A DNA stretch of 64,000 bases from Candidatus Obscuribacterales bacterium (GCA_021732085.1 JAKFVQ010000007.1:372001-436000), one strand, 5' to 3'. Numbered from the stretch's first letter, positions 18,567-28,163 are shown. Notes: generated from the letters alone by a model not told the origin. Program-made: numbers and translations.

Positions 18567-19523
18567 GTTAACTTACAAATCCGCAGCTGCCCGCACGCAG
18601 TGTAAGTTTTCTCAGGCGACTGTACGCGTCGCCGCCCTGAGTTAACTTACAATCCCGAAGCTACCCGCACGCAGTGTAAGTTTTCTCAGGCAACTGCAGA
18701 CGTCGCCGCCCTGAATTAACTTACAATCCCGCAGCTGCCCGCAAGCAGTGTAAGTTTTCTCAGGCAACTTGTCCCGTCCTCGCCCTGAGTTAACTTACAA
18801 TTCCGCAGTGGCTCGCACGCAGTGTAAGTTTTCTCAGGCAACTGCAGACGTCGTCGCCCTGAATTAACTTACAATCCCGCAGCTGCCCGCAAGCAGTGTA
18901 AGTTTTCTCAGGCAAATGCACGCGTCGCCGCCCTGAGTTAACTTACAATTTCGCAGCTGCGCAAGCAGTGTAAGTTTTCTCAGGCAACTGCAGACGTCGC
19001 CGCCCTGAATTAACTTACAATCCCGCAGCTGCCCGCAAGCAGTGTAAGTTTTCTCAGGCAACTGCACGCGTCGCCGCCCTGAGTTAACTGACAATTCCGC
19101 AGCTGCTCGCACGCAATGTAAGTTTTCTCAGGCAACTTGTCCCGTCCTCGCCCTGAGTTAACTTACAATTCCGCAGTGGCTCGCACGCAGTGTAAGTTTT
19201 CTCAGGCGATTGCACTCGTCGCTGCCTGAGTTAACTGACAATTCCAGAGCTGCCCGCACGCAGTGTTTTCTCAGGCAACTGCACTCGTCGCCGTCCTCTT
19301 ACAATTCCGCAGCCACCCGCACGCAGTGTAAGTTTTCGCAGGTAACTGCACGCGTTACCGACCTGAGTTAACTTACAATTCCGCAGCTGCGCGCACGCAG
19401 TGTAAGTTTTCTCAGGCAACTGCACTCGTCGCCGCCCTCTTACAATCCGCCAGCCGCCCGCACGCAGTGTAAGTTTTCTCAGGCAACTGCACGCGTCGCC
19501 GCCCTGAGTTAACTTACAATCCC
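18562..19523. repeat. Tandem array of 13.5 palindromic units, 74-base period
   Basis: Units start at 18562, 18636, 18710, 18784, 18858, 18932, 19004, 19078, 19152, 19225, 19295, 19362 and 19436, with a final left half at 19503-19523. A full unit is 55 bases and is separated by a conserved ~19-base linker. Each unit is a hairpin: outer arms CCTGAG/CTCAGG, two T-T mismatches, then AACTTACA paired with TGTAAGTT, and a 23-base GC-rich loop containing CTGC/GCAG. Units 3, 5 and 7 are identical, as are 4 and 9. Units 10, 11 and 13 carry internal deletions. Linkers are nearly alike, so this is not CRISPR. Confidence 0.95.
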
Positions 19524-19674
19524 AACGGAAAATCCCTAACTGTCGCCACTTCTTAGTGAAGGTTATTTCGTGATTAACCTGCCGTCCCAAAATTTTGACA
19601 TGACTGACCCAGCCATCTGACACGCCTCAAATATTCTAATTACATCGAAAGCGACGCACTTGGGGGATTTCAAA

Positions 19675-20055
19675 ATGTCAGATTATGCAGATATCAAATT
19701 CAACTTGGAAGAACAACAAAAGCAAATGCAACCAGCTGACGGCTGGACCGCATGGGCAGCACAAGGAATCTTCTCCACGGACTTCCATGCTGCTCAAAAC
19801 CTCTTCCGCTCAATGAATGGACTCGATGATAAACACGACTCCGAATCTGCCATCGCTGACATCATGAAAAACGACAAGGACGGTAATCTCAGCCGAAGAA
19901 TCGGTGCAGTTGACAGCGACGGTGACGGCAAAAATGACACCGTAGTCGGCGTCTACGAAAAGAACCCTGCTGGCAATTGGGAAATGGTTTTCGACAATCC
20001 TTGGAACGAGCTCGACAAATCCAACAAGTACGCCGTTAAAATCGCCGGTAAATAG
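19675..20055 (+). CDS. Small Asp-rich protein with EF-hand-like loops
   Basis: 126 residues from the ATG at 19675, preceded by GGGGGA; an upstream TTG is less likely. Not assigned to a family. Two acidic loops resemble calcium-binding EF-hand or dockerin loops: NDKDGNLSRR near residue 71 and VDSDGDGKNDTVVGVY near 81. There is no signal peptide. The final part (GNWEMVFDNPWNELDKSNK) reads as strands. The gene stands alone between the palindromic array and a strong terminator. It may bind Ca2+, but this rests on the loop pattern only. Confidence 0.65.
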   Translation: MSDYADIKFNLEEQQKQMQPADGWTAWAAQGIFSTDFHAAQNLFRSMNGLDDKHDSESAIADIMKNDKDGNLSRRIGAVDSDGDGKNDTVVGVYEKNPAGNWEMVFDNPWNELDKSNKYAVKIAGK

Positions 20056-20100
20056 GCAACATCAGCGAATAAGTTTCATACAGTCCCTCCCCCAACATCG

Positions 20101-20148
20101 AAACCGAAGAACTTAGCATTCACGTGCTAGGTTCTTTGGTTTGTGTTC
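20101..20148 (+). terminator. Strong hairpin terminator between convergent genes
   Basis: An 18-base stem (20101-20118 with 20125-20142, including G-T pairs) with a 6-base loop, followed a few bases later by TTTTT at 20150-20154. It lies 45 bases after the stop of the plus-strand gene and before the convergent gene, so it separates the two transcripts. Confidence 0.75.
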
Positions 20149-20202
20149 GTTTTTGCAACCCTCTCATCGATTTCATTCCGATTTGTTGTTGCATCTCAGG
20201 CA

Positions 20203-20868
20203 TTAATAGAGACCGTGTGCTTTGATCTCAGTTTGAATGTGGGACTTAAATCCCTTACGATCAATCTTTGCTCCGGTATCCAAATTTGCATCTACATTGC
20301 CAACATAACCATCATGCTTAAGGCGCACGCCTGTCTTTTCGCCGAGGTCAGCTCTGACGCGAGTGTGGCCCCCTGCTACACCTTCTAGCTCTGCGCGAGC
20401 ACCGGCTTTTGCATGTACGCCGCGCTCATCAATGTATCCTTTCCCATAAACGCCCGCATTGGCAGGTCCTAACTGCGTGTCACCGTTTACGTGGACACCT
20501 GCGCCACGATCGCCTAGATAGGAGCCCACGCCGACGCGAGTTCCGATTTCCGGTCCAAGCTCTCCAGCGGCTCCGACACCACTTCGAATTCCACGTTCGT
20601 CAACGACGACTCCGCCACCGGCACCGATGCGAGCGCCTGGCACTCCAAGTTCGGCTCCTGCCCCAGTACGCTGACCGAAGGAGCCCCCCGCCCGGGCGAT
20701 CCCTAAATCTACACCGCCAACCAGAGAGCAATTTTCTGTCCCTAGTTTGATAATTCCTAAATCGATGCCTTGGAAGCCTTTGTACGCATCGTCGCATAAA
20801 GCCTGTGATGCGGAATTCGCTTGCTCACCCTGTGCCCTGTAGCTCTGCTCAATCCTGTGGTCTGTCAT
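20203..20868 (-). CDS. Glycine-rich repeat protein of unknown function
   Basis: 221 residues from the ATG at 20868, which has GGAG 12 bases upstream; the earlier in-frame TTG has none. The first ~55 residues are ordinary (helical, two Cys). From there to the end the sequence is built of short alternating strands with Gly at turns: GVDLGIARAGGSFGQRTGAG, then AELGVPGARIGAG, GELGPEIGTRVGVGSYLGD and so on. The pattern DERGI/DERGV occurs twice. It looks like a beta-solenoid or glycine-zipper-like repeat. No signal peptide is seen. Function unknown. Confidence 0.65.
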   Translation of the reverse strand: MTDHRIEQSYRAQGEQANSASQALCDDAYKGFQGIDLGIIKLGTENCSLVGGVDLGIARAGGSFGQRTGAGAELGVPGARIGAGGGVVVDERGIRSGVGAAGELGPEIGTRVGVGSYLGDRGAGVHVNGDTQLGPANAGVYGKGYIDERGVHAKAGARAELEGVAGGHTRVRADLGEKTGVRLKHDGYVGNVDANLDTGAKIDRKGFKSHIQTEIKAHGLY

Positions 20869-21078
20869 GCAGTAAATCTCCAACTTGAATCTATCCGATC
20901 GGTCTGGCGGATCGAACCAAGCTGAAACCCAACAATAGATTTAACCCATAGCTCCTATTTGAACAATGTGGATACCACGAAAGATTAAACGCCAACCCGG
21001 AAGTGATAAACAAAAGCAATCAAGCGCAAGCCTTTGCCCTTTAATGAAATCCGTCCGCCGAACCGAACGCCACCAGAA

Positions 21079-24000
21079 TCAAATTTGAGCAATGACTCCT
21101 AAAATTGGCATATGTATCAGCATCCGCTCGACTTTCTTCTCCGGGGCAGCAACAGCCAGTGCATCAGCATAACTTTGCAGCTGCGACTTGAAAGAGAAAG
21201 CCTTGACCACCCAAGCCGATTCATCACCCGAGAAGCTCTTATGATCAATTATATGAAAGGATTGTTTGGTCTCAACGAGCATGTCGATACTGCCGCGAAT
21301 TCGTTGACCAGAAACATTTGCATGAATCGGACACTCTCGGTAAAGATAATGATCAGCGAATTCCTGATTAAGAAACAGATGCAATCGATTACTCATTAAC
21401 AAAAGGTCTTCTGCTGACACAGCCTCAACACGCCAGATTTGCCTGATCTGTTTTGCGTTTTGCAAGCGTTGATCGACCTGTTCGTCTGGACTATCACAGG
21501 ACAAAAATGAGTGAATACATTCACCTAGCAGATTCATATCCACGCGCCCGCTCAGTGATATGCGCTCACCAATGCTTTTGACAATAACTTGCGAAGGATC
21601 AAACTCCTGCTCCCAGTTGAGCTGAGAACTCGGCCGCAGAATGTAGGGTTTGAGTTCGCCGTCCGGTATTTTATTTTGACTGGAGCAATCTAACGCATAA
21701 TTTGTTTTGCGAGCGGAATCATCACTGACCGTCATTTGATCAGCGAAAGATTTAACGGCAACCGAATGCGTTTTTTCGCCGATCTGCAGCTGGCACGGAC
21801 CGGCTTCCTTTGGGAAGACCAGCAGCGGTTTCCCATCCAATTTCAGCTCTTCAAGCCACTGAACTCCGGAGGGATTAAATGTTCGACCTGTATAGGGTGC
21901 AAAGATCAATCGGTCTCGCGCTCGCGTCATCCCAACATACATCAACCGGGTGTTTTCTGCGCGCACACGTTGGACGGTAGCAATGAACTCAGGCGAAGCG
22001 CTTGCATTAGGCTCGAGCGCGCCATCCTTCTCGATGGCTCCAAATGGCCACGGCCAAAATCTGATCCATCGCCCCTGAAGCGGATCATCAATATCAAACT
22101 CTAAGTCGGGAGACTCAACATAGATTTTGCAGAGATCTTTGTGCACTTTCGGTGCCGCTTCCGAATCCAAATCGCAAAGTATAACTAGAGGCCACTCAAG
22201 GCCTTTTGCAGCATGATATGTAATCACGTGCACAGCATCTTCCTCGAGACAGGCCGGCTGCTCGCTGTCTTCCAGTTGTTCTAGAAAAAGCAAGAATCCG
22301 GCAACTGTCGCAGGACTGCGTGCCAGCCCACAAGTATCCTCGTATTCCGTCACCAAACCGCGCAGAGCATCAAGATTGGACAGGCGACTAGAAACGTTTC
22401 CCCATCCATAAACCATCGGCAAGACCTGGCCAAGATCGATTGCTCGGCTTAAAGCATCGCTGATCGTCAGGCGTCCTAAGGTTTTTCGCGCAGCATCGAA
22501 TGCGGCTTTATTACCTAAAAGCCTCTCCGGGTTTCGACTAGCGGCCAACCATTTGGCCAACCATGCAGATTGATCGTCGTTAGAATAGTTTTGCAGCAGG
22601 TGGATCATTTGCCCCAGTGCAAGCTTGTCCGCAGGGTCAACAAGAAAACGCAAGGTAGCAGTTGCTAACAAACACTCCGGCGAATCGAGAAGACCCTGCC
22701 GTGTCATTGCTACCTTCAGCCCCTTGCGCGAAAGAGCATCGGCCACCTGCAAGCAATGATCATTCTTGCGACAAAGTATGGCGATGTCAGAGCCTCTGAG
22801 AGTGCGCATCGTGCCTGTTTCAGGATCAGGAATCTCATTTTGCTCACACAATAAATTGTGCAATCCTGATGCCAATGAACCAAAGCATTCCGACAATTCC
22901 TTGCCATGACAATTCCACGATTCAATCGCCGGGCTGCCGGACGCGGGACGGCTACCTGAGGGTCGAATTACTACATCTTCAACGCGAATACCATGAGAAG
23001 GAAATACCGTTTTAAAAATCTCGTTTGTAATACTGACCAACTCCGGACAGGACCGGAATGATTGCTCAAGTGGAGGACGGCGTTCGAACGAGGCAGCAGC
23101 AGCCTGCATCAGCTGCGGGTCCGTGCCTCTAAAACCATAAATAGCCTGTTTTATATCGCCAACCCAAATAGAGTGCTTAGACAACTTTGCCAGCTTGATG
23201 AATAGCGCTAGTTGAATAGGGCTGGTATCTTGAAATTCGTCGATTAGTACCAAATCCAAACGAGAGCGAAGCGACTCCTGCACAGCAGGCTTGTCCAATA
23301 AGCCTAGAGTGAGATATTCCTGGTCGACAAAATCAACCAATCCATTGGCCGACTTGTATGATTGATATGCCTCAAGACAATCAGCCGCGCAATCAAAAAC
23401 GTTCTTCAGATAATTCTTCAAATCGCTATGCAGTCGTGGATGCAGATGCAGCACATTGCACACATTCACAAGGTCTTCGATCGCTTGCTTGTTCTGAACA
23501 CCGATTTGCAGTTTTTTTACAGACGCCCAATCCTTCCACGTCATCGCACCGCTTCTGGCGCGAGCGAAGCACTCACGCAATGTTTGATTAGCCTTTGCAG
23601 AGACCTCCGATCTATCGCTGCTCAAATCTATTTTGTTGATTGCATTTTCGAGCCCAGATAGGAGAAGTTCATCAATTGTGTCCCCGTCAATAGCGCGCTC
23701 AGCTTTTCCCAACTGCCTTTGCATTCCTTGCCAGCTTCGCTCAGCACTTGCCCGCAAATGTTCAGATGGAATACCATTGGCACGAGCAAGCGTACATATT
23801 GTTCTTACGTGATCCATCCAGTGCACTCGTTTCTGAAATTTGCTTCTCGGACCAAATTCCATAAAAGAAAGGCGCCGAGCCTGCTCCTCGATGCGTTGCG
23901 CATAAGCATCGATAACACTTGCGCTGGCGATTGCAAAAAGATTTGCTTGCATGTGCTCGGGAATAACATCCTGTTCAGGAGCCAGACCACCTTCTAAAGC

Positions 24001-24300
24001 ATAGTCTCGGAGGAGACGCCCACAAATTGAATTTACAGTTCCAACGTAGCTGGACAGCACCATATGCGCTGCATCACACTCACCGATTTGCAAAAGTTTC
24101 TGGCGAATTCTGGCAGTAAGTTCATCGGCAGCCTTGTTGGTGAATGTACAAACGAGAATACGCGTGGGGTCGCTCTTAACGGGTCCGAAGCCGTCAAGCA
24201 TAGAAACATATTCATTCACAAGACGTGTTGTTTTTCCCGTTCCTGCACTCGCGCCAACGATATGAACGGATGGTGTTTTCTCAATCACGCTTTCTATCAT
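21079..24300 (-). CDS. addA: AddA-type helicase-nuclease
   Basis: 1073 residues from the ATG at 24300, which overlaps the stop of the upstream addB-like gene as ATGA. UvrD-like superfamily 1 helicase: Walker A GASAGTGKTT near residue 16, motif II in LVLIDEFQDTSPIQL, motif III VGDIKQAIYGFRGTDP, motif V around YHAAKGLEWPLVIL, motif VI in YVGMTRARDRL. The C-terminus carries a RecB-type nuclease: RGSIDMLVET, then FHIIDHKSF and QLQSYADAL. With AddB it resects DNA ends for recombination. The length and domain order fit AddA/RecB-like subunits. Confidence 0.9.
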   Translation of the reverse strand: MIESVIEKTPSVHIVGASAGTGKTTRLVNEYVSMLDGFGPVKSDPTRILVCTFTNKAADELTARIRQKLLQIGECDAAHMVLSSYVGTVNSICGRLLRDYALEGGLAPEQDVIPEHMQANLFAIASASVIDAYAQRIEEQARRLSFMEFGPRSKFQKRVHWMDHVRTICTLARANGIPSEHLRASAERSWQGMQRQLGKAERAIDGDTIDELLLSGLENAINKIDLSSDRSEVSAKANQTLRECFARARSGAMTWKDWASVKKLQIGVQNKQAIEDLVNVCNVLHLHPRLHSDLKNYLKNVFDCAADCLEAYQSYKSANGLVDFVDQEYLTLGLLDKPAVQESLRSRLDLVLIDEFQDTSPIQLALFIKLAKLSKHSIWVGDIKQAIYGFRGTDPQLMQAAAASFERRPPLEQSFRSCPELVSITNEIFKTVFPSHGIRVEDVVIRPSGSRPASGSPAIESWNCHGKELSECFGSLASGLHNLLCEQNEIPDPETGTMRTLRGSDIAILCRKNDHCLQVADALSRKGLKVAMTRQGLLDSPECLLATATLRFLVDPADKLALGQMIHLLQNYSNDDQSAWLAKWLAASRNPERLLGNKAAFDAARKTLGRLTISDALSRAIDLGQVLPMVYGWGNVSSRLSNLDALRGLVTEYEDTCGLARSPATVAGFLLFLEQLEDSEQPACLEEDAVHVITYHAAKGLEWPLVILCDLDSEAAPKVHKDLCKIYVESPDLEFDIDDPLQGRWIRFWPWPFGAIEKDGALEPNASASPEFIATVQRVRAENTRLMYVGMTRARDRLIFAPYTGRTFNPSGVQWLEELKLDGKPLLVFPKEAGPCQLQIGEKTHSVAVKSFADQMTVSDDSARKTNYALDCSSQNKIPDGELKPYILRPSSQLNWEQEFDPSQVIVKSIGERISLSGRVDMNLLGECIHSFLSCDSPDEQVDQRLQNAKQIRQIWRVEAVSAEDLLLMSNRLHLFLNQEFADHYLYRECPIHANVSGQRIRGSIDMLVETKQSFHIIDHKSFSGDESAWVVKAFSFKSQLQSYADALAVAAPEKKVERMLIHMPILGVIAQI

Positions 24301-27125
24301 TTCAGTTCTTTCACTCCACAGAAGTGGGAAAGTTTGCAAAAGTTGCATGGCGGTTCAACGAGCGACGCAGGAGCCAATACATCCACTGTTTCATCAAAGA
24401 CGCCACTTGCGATTGCTTTACCTGCATTTAGCTCTTCCAGCGCGCGGAGGTAAGCCGCCAATGTGAGTTCAAAAGTCTCGGGCAAATCGCGTTGCATTTT
24501 CCGAACGAATGTATAAGAAGGAAAAACGCCATCTTGCGTGAAGAAGAGCTCGCCATGCCTGAACATATAGAATCCGGCCGGTGGCAATGGTGTTGCAGCT
24601 GATCCAACGGTTTCAGCAATTTTTGCACTTGCGCCCTGGTCAGCGGCGTCTCCGTTAGTTTCTCGTTTTCTCTTCATCTTGGAGAAATCGGCAACGTTGC
24701 TTTTTGATTCATTCACCAACCAGCTATAAATGGCCAACTGGAGTGCGCGTCCTTCCACAATTCTCTTTCGATAAAAATATGGAGAGAGAGACCACTTAAA
24801 GTCCAATACGGCGGGCGAACCGTCCGGCAACCTAACTAGCAAATCAATGATGCCAGAGAGATTGCCGTTTACGAACGGCGCCTTCATTGTTGTTTCTGAG
24901 CCATCGACCTCCACACCAGCATCGTCGAGAAAGGTGACAAGCTGTCTCACTGATTGTGGAATAACTTCCTTTGCTTCGCGCAATTGTGGTGCGGAGCCTG
25001 GAAGTAGAAGTGCAGCTGCCATTTTAGGAAGTAAATCAGAAACGCAGTGGCGGGCAAAAGTTTCGGCGTCGTCTGGACTCCAATGCTTTTTCTTTTCGAA
25101 CAACTCGTTCACAACGGCGTGTGCCAACTTACCAAGCAACAATTGCTTCTGCGGAATGCTAAAGCTGCGCGATGCCCACATACCAGCGTTATATTGAAGC
25201 ACCCAAGAAAGGGAGCAGCCCAAAAGCCTCTCAATACTGCTGTATGACTCTTTCGCTCTTCCCTTTATTTGCACGTTTGGTATCTGCCATGTGCGCAAAG
25301 GCGAAGGCAAGTGAATTGGGTCGATGGCAATGGACGTGAGCTCTACTCCAGCCACTTGGGTGCGCCCGGTAGAAAGTGTCGTGACAGGGTCTAAAGAAAT
25401 TTTCTTGATCGAATTATCATCGATGCGGACTTTTAATTCATCCCAAACTGGATGAGTCGAGGCTCGGCGCCCTGCCACCATATGTGGCTTCACTAAAATA
25501 AGTCGTGAGCAAGCATTCAATATGGGCCAACGCCATGAGCCAGTCTCGCGGCGCAGTCTTTGGACAGGGCTTTCCCAATAGATATTATTCTGTCTGAGAA
25601 TTTGAAGTTCGGCGTCTGACCAAATAGTTGTCTTTAATGGACTGATGTTATGCTCAGCAAATCCCCACCAGAGAACCTTGTCTGCAGTCGCCCAGATCTG
25701 TCCCGGCTTATCTACAATTGTCCAAGAAGCAGCTTCAGCAGTGGAAATTGTCGCCCCGTAAGAGTTAACCGACTCGATCATTTTTTGCAGTTGAGAAAGC
25801 GCAAATGACTCTTCACGGCAAGTGGAGATAATCTGGCGAAGCAATTTACTTTGGCCCGCGGCCAACTCATAAAGAAGGCGATTCTCATCATTAGGCGCCC
25901 GTTCAGCAGCCCACTTCTCCAGTCGCAAGCATATTTGCTCAGCTTCCTTCGAGCTGATTTCATTTGAAGAGCATCGTTCGAATTCGTCGAACCACACACG
26001 AAATTTTTCAATTTTTGATTTTGCAATCTCCTCTTTTTCGCTAAGGGAAAGCTTAGGGAAATCGCGCCCCGTCCATTCGCTCTGATCGCGGGTACAGGAG
26101 TCCCAAGCGCTCTGCCAGGCTTTTCCACCGATTCCTGGCGAGTCAGAAAGTGCAGCCAGAAGCTTGTTGCCGATCCAATTTGGAATCGGTCCGCCAGGCA
26201 AGTTTATGAATTCAATCATCGTATTAGGATCGAGCGGACGGCAAGCCAATTTGAACGCTAGTGGCAGAACTTGCAATATCGCACGAAAATGACCGCGAGA
26301 ATTTGGTCCAAGAGATGGCAGCGACATGCTCTGGCAAGCGTGAGAAAGGGCTGAGCAATCGGAGCCCCGAATTATTACAGTGCCCTCTGATTCATTGCTT
26401 TGTGCTAGCCATGAGGCCGCCAAGTGAGCGGCTTGTGCTTCTTCTATAGAATCGATAATAGTTAAAGTGCCATCGCCCCTCAGAGAAACTTTGCTTGAAA
26501 AATCAAAGCTAAGAAGTTTTTCTTGCAATCGTCGAAGATCCGAATCTTCACTAGCAGCCGGCTTCTGCTCTAACTGCTCAATCAAAACGCCCATGGACTC
26601 AAGCAACTCGATGAGCCGAGCCCACACAGGCGGAAGAATGTCCTTTGGCTCGACAAGCGACAGCTTGCTTAAGGGCAACCTTCTTTGAGTTCCATCGAAA
26701 TTCAATGCGCGAAGTTTGCTGAAAACTAAATTCAGCCGTTCGCCAAAACCATGGGCGATCGCTTCTTCACCTTCAAGTTCGGCAAGCTGATTCAGTTTTT
26801 CGAAGCCGGGAATCTTAGCGGCATTCCAACCGGATGCGATAAGCTCGTCTCGCACGCCTAGAAGAAAAGCAGCTGTCGTCCAGGCGTCGGCGCTCAGCGA
26901 TGCGGAAAAAAATTGAGATCCATCATTGGCGACCTTGAGCAGTCTCATGTACTGCGCGGTGCGCAAAGCCTTCACCACGGGAGGCTGACGCACACCCAAG
27001 ATAGTCTCTAGATGAGTCAAGAAGCTAAGTGGACCGCAGACAGCTTGATCAAATGATCCAGCCTTGCCATTTGCATGCTCGGGATAGACCAGCCCATCTA
27101 AATTGCAACCGAAAACCAGATGCAT
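24297..27125 (-). CDS. addB: AddB-like nuclease with iron-sulfur cysteines
   Basis: 942 residues. The partner of the AddA gene that overlaps its stop. The C-terminal third has a PD-(D/E)XK nuclease core (HAVVNELFEKKKHW, LSGIIDLLVRLPDG, VLDFKWS, ALQLAIYSWLV). The iron-sulfur ligands of AddB are present: one Cys in RLLGCSLSWVLQ and three in PPCNFCKLSHFCGVK (C-x2-C-x5-C). The N-terminus (HLVFGCNLDGLVYPEH) has no Walker A, so the helicase part is inactive or replaced, as in the AddB-like families of some myxobacteria as I recall them. It starts 142 bases beyond the terminator of the preceding gene. Confidence 0.8.
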   Translation of the reverse strand: MHLVFGCNLDGLVYPEHANGKAGSFDQAVCGPLSFLTHLETILGVRQPPVVKALRTAQYMRLLKVANDGSQFFSASLSADAWTTAAFLLGVRDELIASGWNAAKIPGFEKLNQLAELEGEEAIAHGFGERLNLVFSKLRALNFDGTQRRLPLSKLSLVEPKDILPPVWARLIELLESMGVLIEQLEQKPAASEDSDLRRLQEKLLSFDFSSKVSLRGDGTLTIIDSIEEAQAAHLAASWLAQSNESEGTVIIRGSDCSALSHACQSMSLPSLGPNSRGHFRAILQVLPLAFKLACRPLDPNTMIEFINLPGGPIPNWIGNKLLAALSDSPGIGGKAWQSAWDSCTRDQSEWTGRDFPKLSLSEKEEIAKSKIEKFRVWFDEFERCSSNEISSKEAEQICLRLEKWAAERAPNDENRLLYELAAGQSKLLRQIISTCREESFALSQLQKMIESVNSYGATISTAEAASWTIVDKPGQIWATADKVLWWGFAEHNISPLKTTIWSDAELQILRQNNIYWESPVQRLRRETGSWRWPILNACSRLILVKPHMVAGRRASTHPVWDELKVRIDDNSIKKISLDPVTTLSTGRTQVAGVELTSIAIDPIHLPSPLRTWQIPNVQIKGRAKESYSSIERLLGCSLSWVLQYNAGMWASRSFSIPQKQLLLGKLAHAVVNELFEKKKHWSPDDAETFARHCVSDLLPKMAAALLLPGSAPQLREAKEVIPQSVRQLVTFLDDAGVEVDGSETTMKAPFVNGNLSGIIDLLVRLPDGSPAVLDFKWSLSPYFYRKRIVEGRALQLAIYSWLVNESKSNVADFSKMKRKRETNGDAADQGASAKIAETVGSAATPLPPAGFYMFRHGELFFTQDGVFPSYTFVRKMQRDLPETFELTLAAYLRALEELNAGKAIASGVFDETVDVLAPASLVEPPCNFCKLSHFCGVKELK

Positions 27126-27260
27126 TTCCAGCGCGCTCCATCTGCAGCGGTATCAAAGGGTCATTCAAGCGGCATATCTTGCAGCCCTGTCATTTTAGCA
27201 TTGGCAAGCTTGCTAGAGAGCAGTCCAGACTTATTCAGGGCAGTGCGCATTTCGTGCTAT

Positions 27261-27286
27261 GAAAAAGGGAGCCCCGAAAGGCTCCC
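27261..27286 (-). terminator. Intrinsic terminator after the replication-relaxation-like gene
   Basis: Perfect 7-base stem GGGAGCC/GGCTCCC (27267-27273 and 27280-27286) with a 6-base loop. On the minus strand the stem is followed at once by TTTTT (27262-27266). It ends the long minus-strand operon before the addBA pair. Confidence 0.9.
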
Positions 27287-27329
27287 ATAATTTTGTTGAT
27301 TCACTGTTGCGCGGACTCGACTTGGTTGC

Positions 27330-28103
27330 CTATGCGGTAGCCAATGTCGGATTCCAGTTGAGGTGTTCCACAACAACCACCGATTCTGCAATGACCGGAG
27401 CGTATTGCTTGTTGACACTTTGCCACTTGCTTTTCACAACACCGGATTTGTAGATTTCCTGATGTGTTGCAAAAGCAACGCGATTAGACACGGTCGAATC
27501 GATCATAGCTTTCTGCAATTTATCTTGCTGAATCTCGTCACTGGATACTATCCAGATCATATCGACGTCACCCTGTGCGATGGCATTCTCGGAAGCTTCT
27601 CTGACCTTCTCAGCTGCAATTCCGAAGTTGTTGACTAGTGCTGCCCGATGGGTAGAACCATTGCGCACGAAGGTCACAGTAGCCGGTACTATGGCTAACT
27701 TTGAGTCATCAGTGCGATTGGTGTTCCATCGGAAGTCCGATATCAGTCCGGATTTCTGATCCATCAAAAAGATCATCCTGAGATTGGCAACTTCAAGTAG
27801 ATGCCTCTGAATATCAGTGTCGGTCAGATCCATCTGGAGATCTGCACCATCAACCATGCCACGCGCCATTCCCGAGAGCATGTAAACGAGCGGCTTGGTT
27901 GGTGTCGTCCACCACGGCAGCTTGCCTGCATGTCTTTGACAAAGTAGATAATCAAGGTAGAACAATTTCCGCAGTCTGTCGCGGATTAGAACTGGTTTCT
28001 CATCGCAAGATATGAACCAGGCAATATGCTTCTCGAGCAATACATGATGCTCTTCGATGAACTTGAAGATCATCATGTCTCGTTCGCTTAATTGGATGGC
28101 CAT
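27330..28103 (-). CDS. Replication-relaxation-like winged-helix protein
   Basis: 257 residues. The N-terminal ~85 residues look like the winged-helix of the Replic_Relax family, first known from plasmids and mobile elements: LSERDMMIFKFIEEHHVLLE, then RDRLRKLFYLDYLL and PLVYMLSG. The C-terminal half alternates strands and helices (VDMIWIVSSDE) like the family's nuclease-like part, but I see no sure catalytic residues. A DNA-binding role is likely. The gene is last in a minus-strand run that includes exported proteins and RpoB, and it ends at a strong terminator. The family assignment is from memory of the pattern. Confidence 0.6.
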   Translation of the reverse strand: MAIQLSERDMMIFKFIEEHHVLLEKHIAWFISCDEKPVLIRDRLRKLFYLDYLLCQRHAGKLPWWTTPTKPLVYMLSGMARGMVDGADLQMDLTDTDIQRHLLEVANLRMIFLMDQKSGLISDFRWNTNRTDDSKLAIVPATVTFVRNGSTHRAALVNNFGIAAEKVREASENAIAQGDVDMIWIVSSDEIQQDKLQKAMIDSTVSNRVAFATHQEIYKSGVVKSKWQSVNKQYAPVIAESVVVVEHLNWNPTLATA

Positions 28104-28163
28104 TTAGAATTTACCTCTAGACAGGTTTGTAGTGGATCGCGCAATATTGCTCTCTACTGCTAA

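Noticed and set aside
18562..19523. CRISPR array
   Set aside because: Repeats and the 19-base linkers are both nearly constant, the repeat is 55 bases and palindromic, and no cas genes are near.
18562..19523. Integron attC sites
   Set aside because: Core boxes do not fit the RYYYAAC/GTTRRRY consensus, there is no cassette gene between units and no integrase.
18864..19623. Minus-strand frames in the array (18864-19112 and 19231-19623) coding for Cys/Lys-rich repeats
   Set aside because: They arise from the repeat sequence itself; the period of 74 is not a multiple of 3, there is no ribosome site, and the frames break between units.
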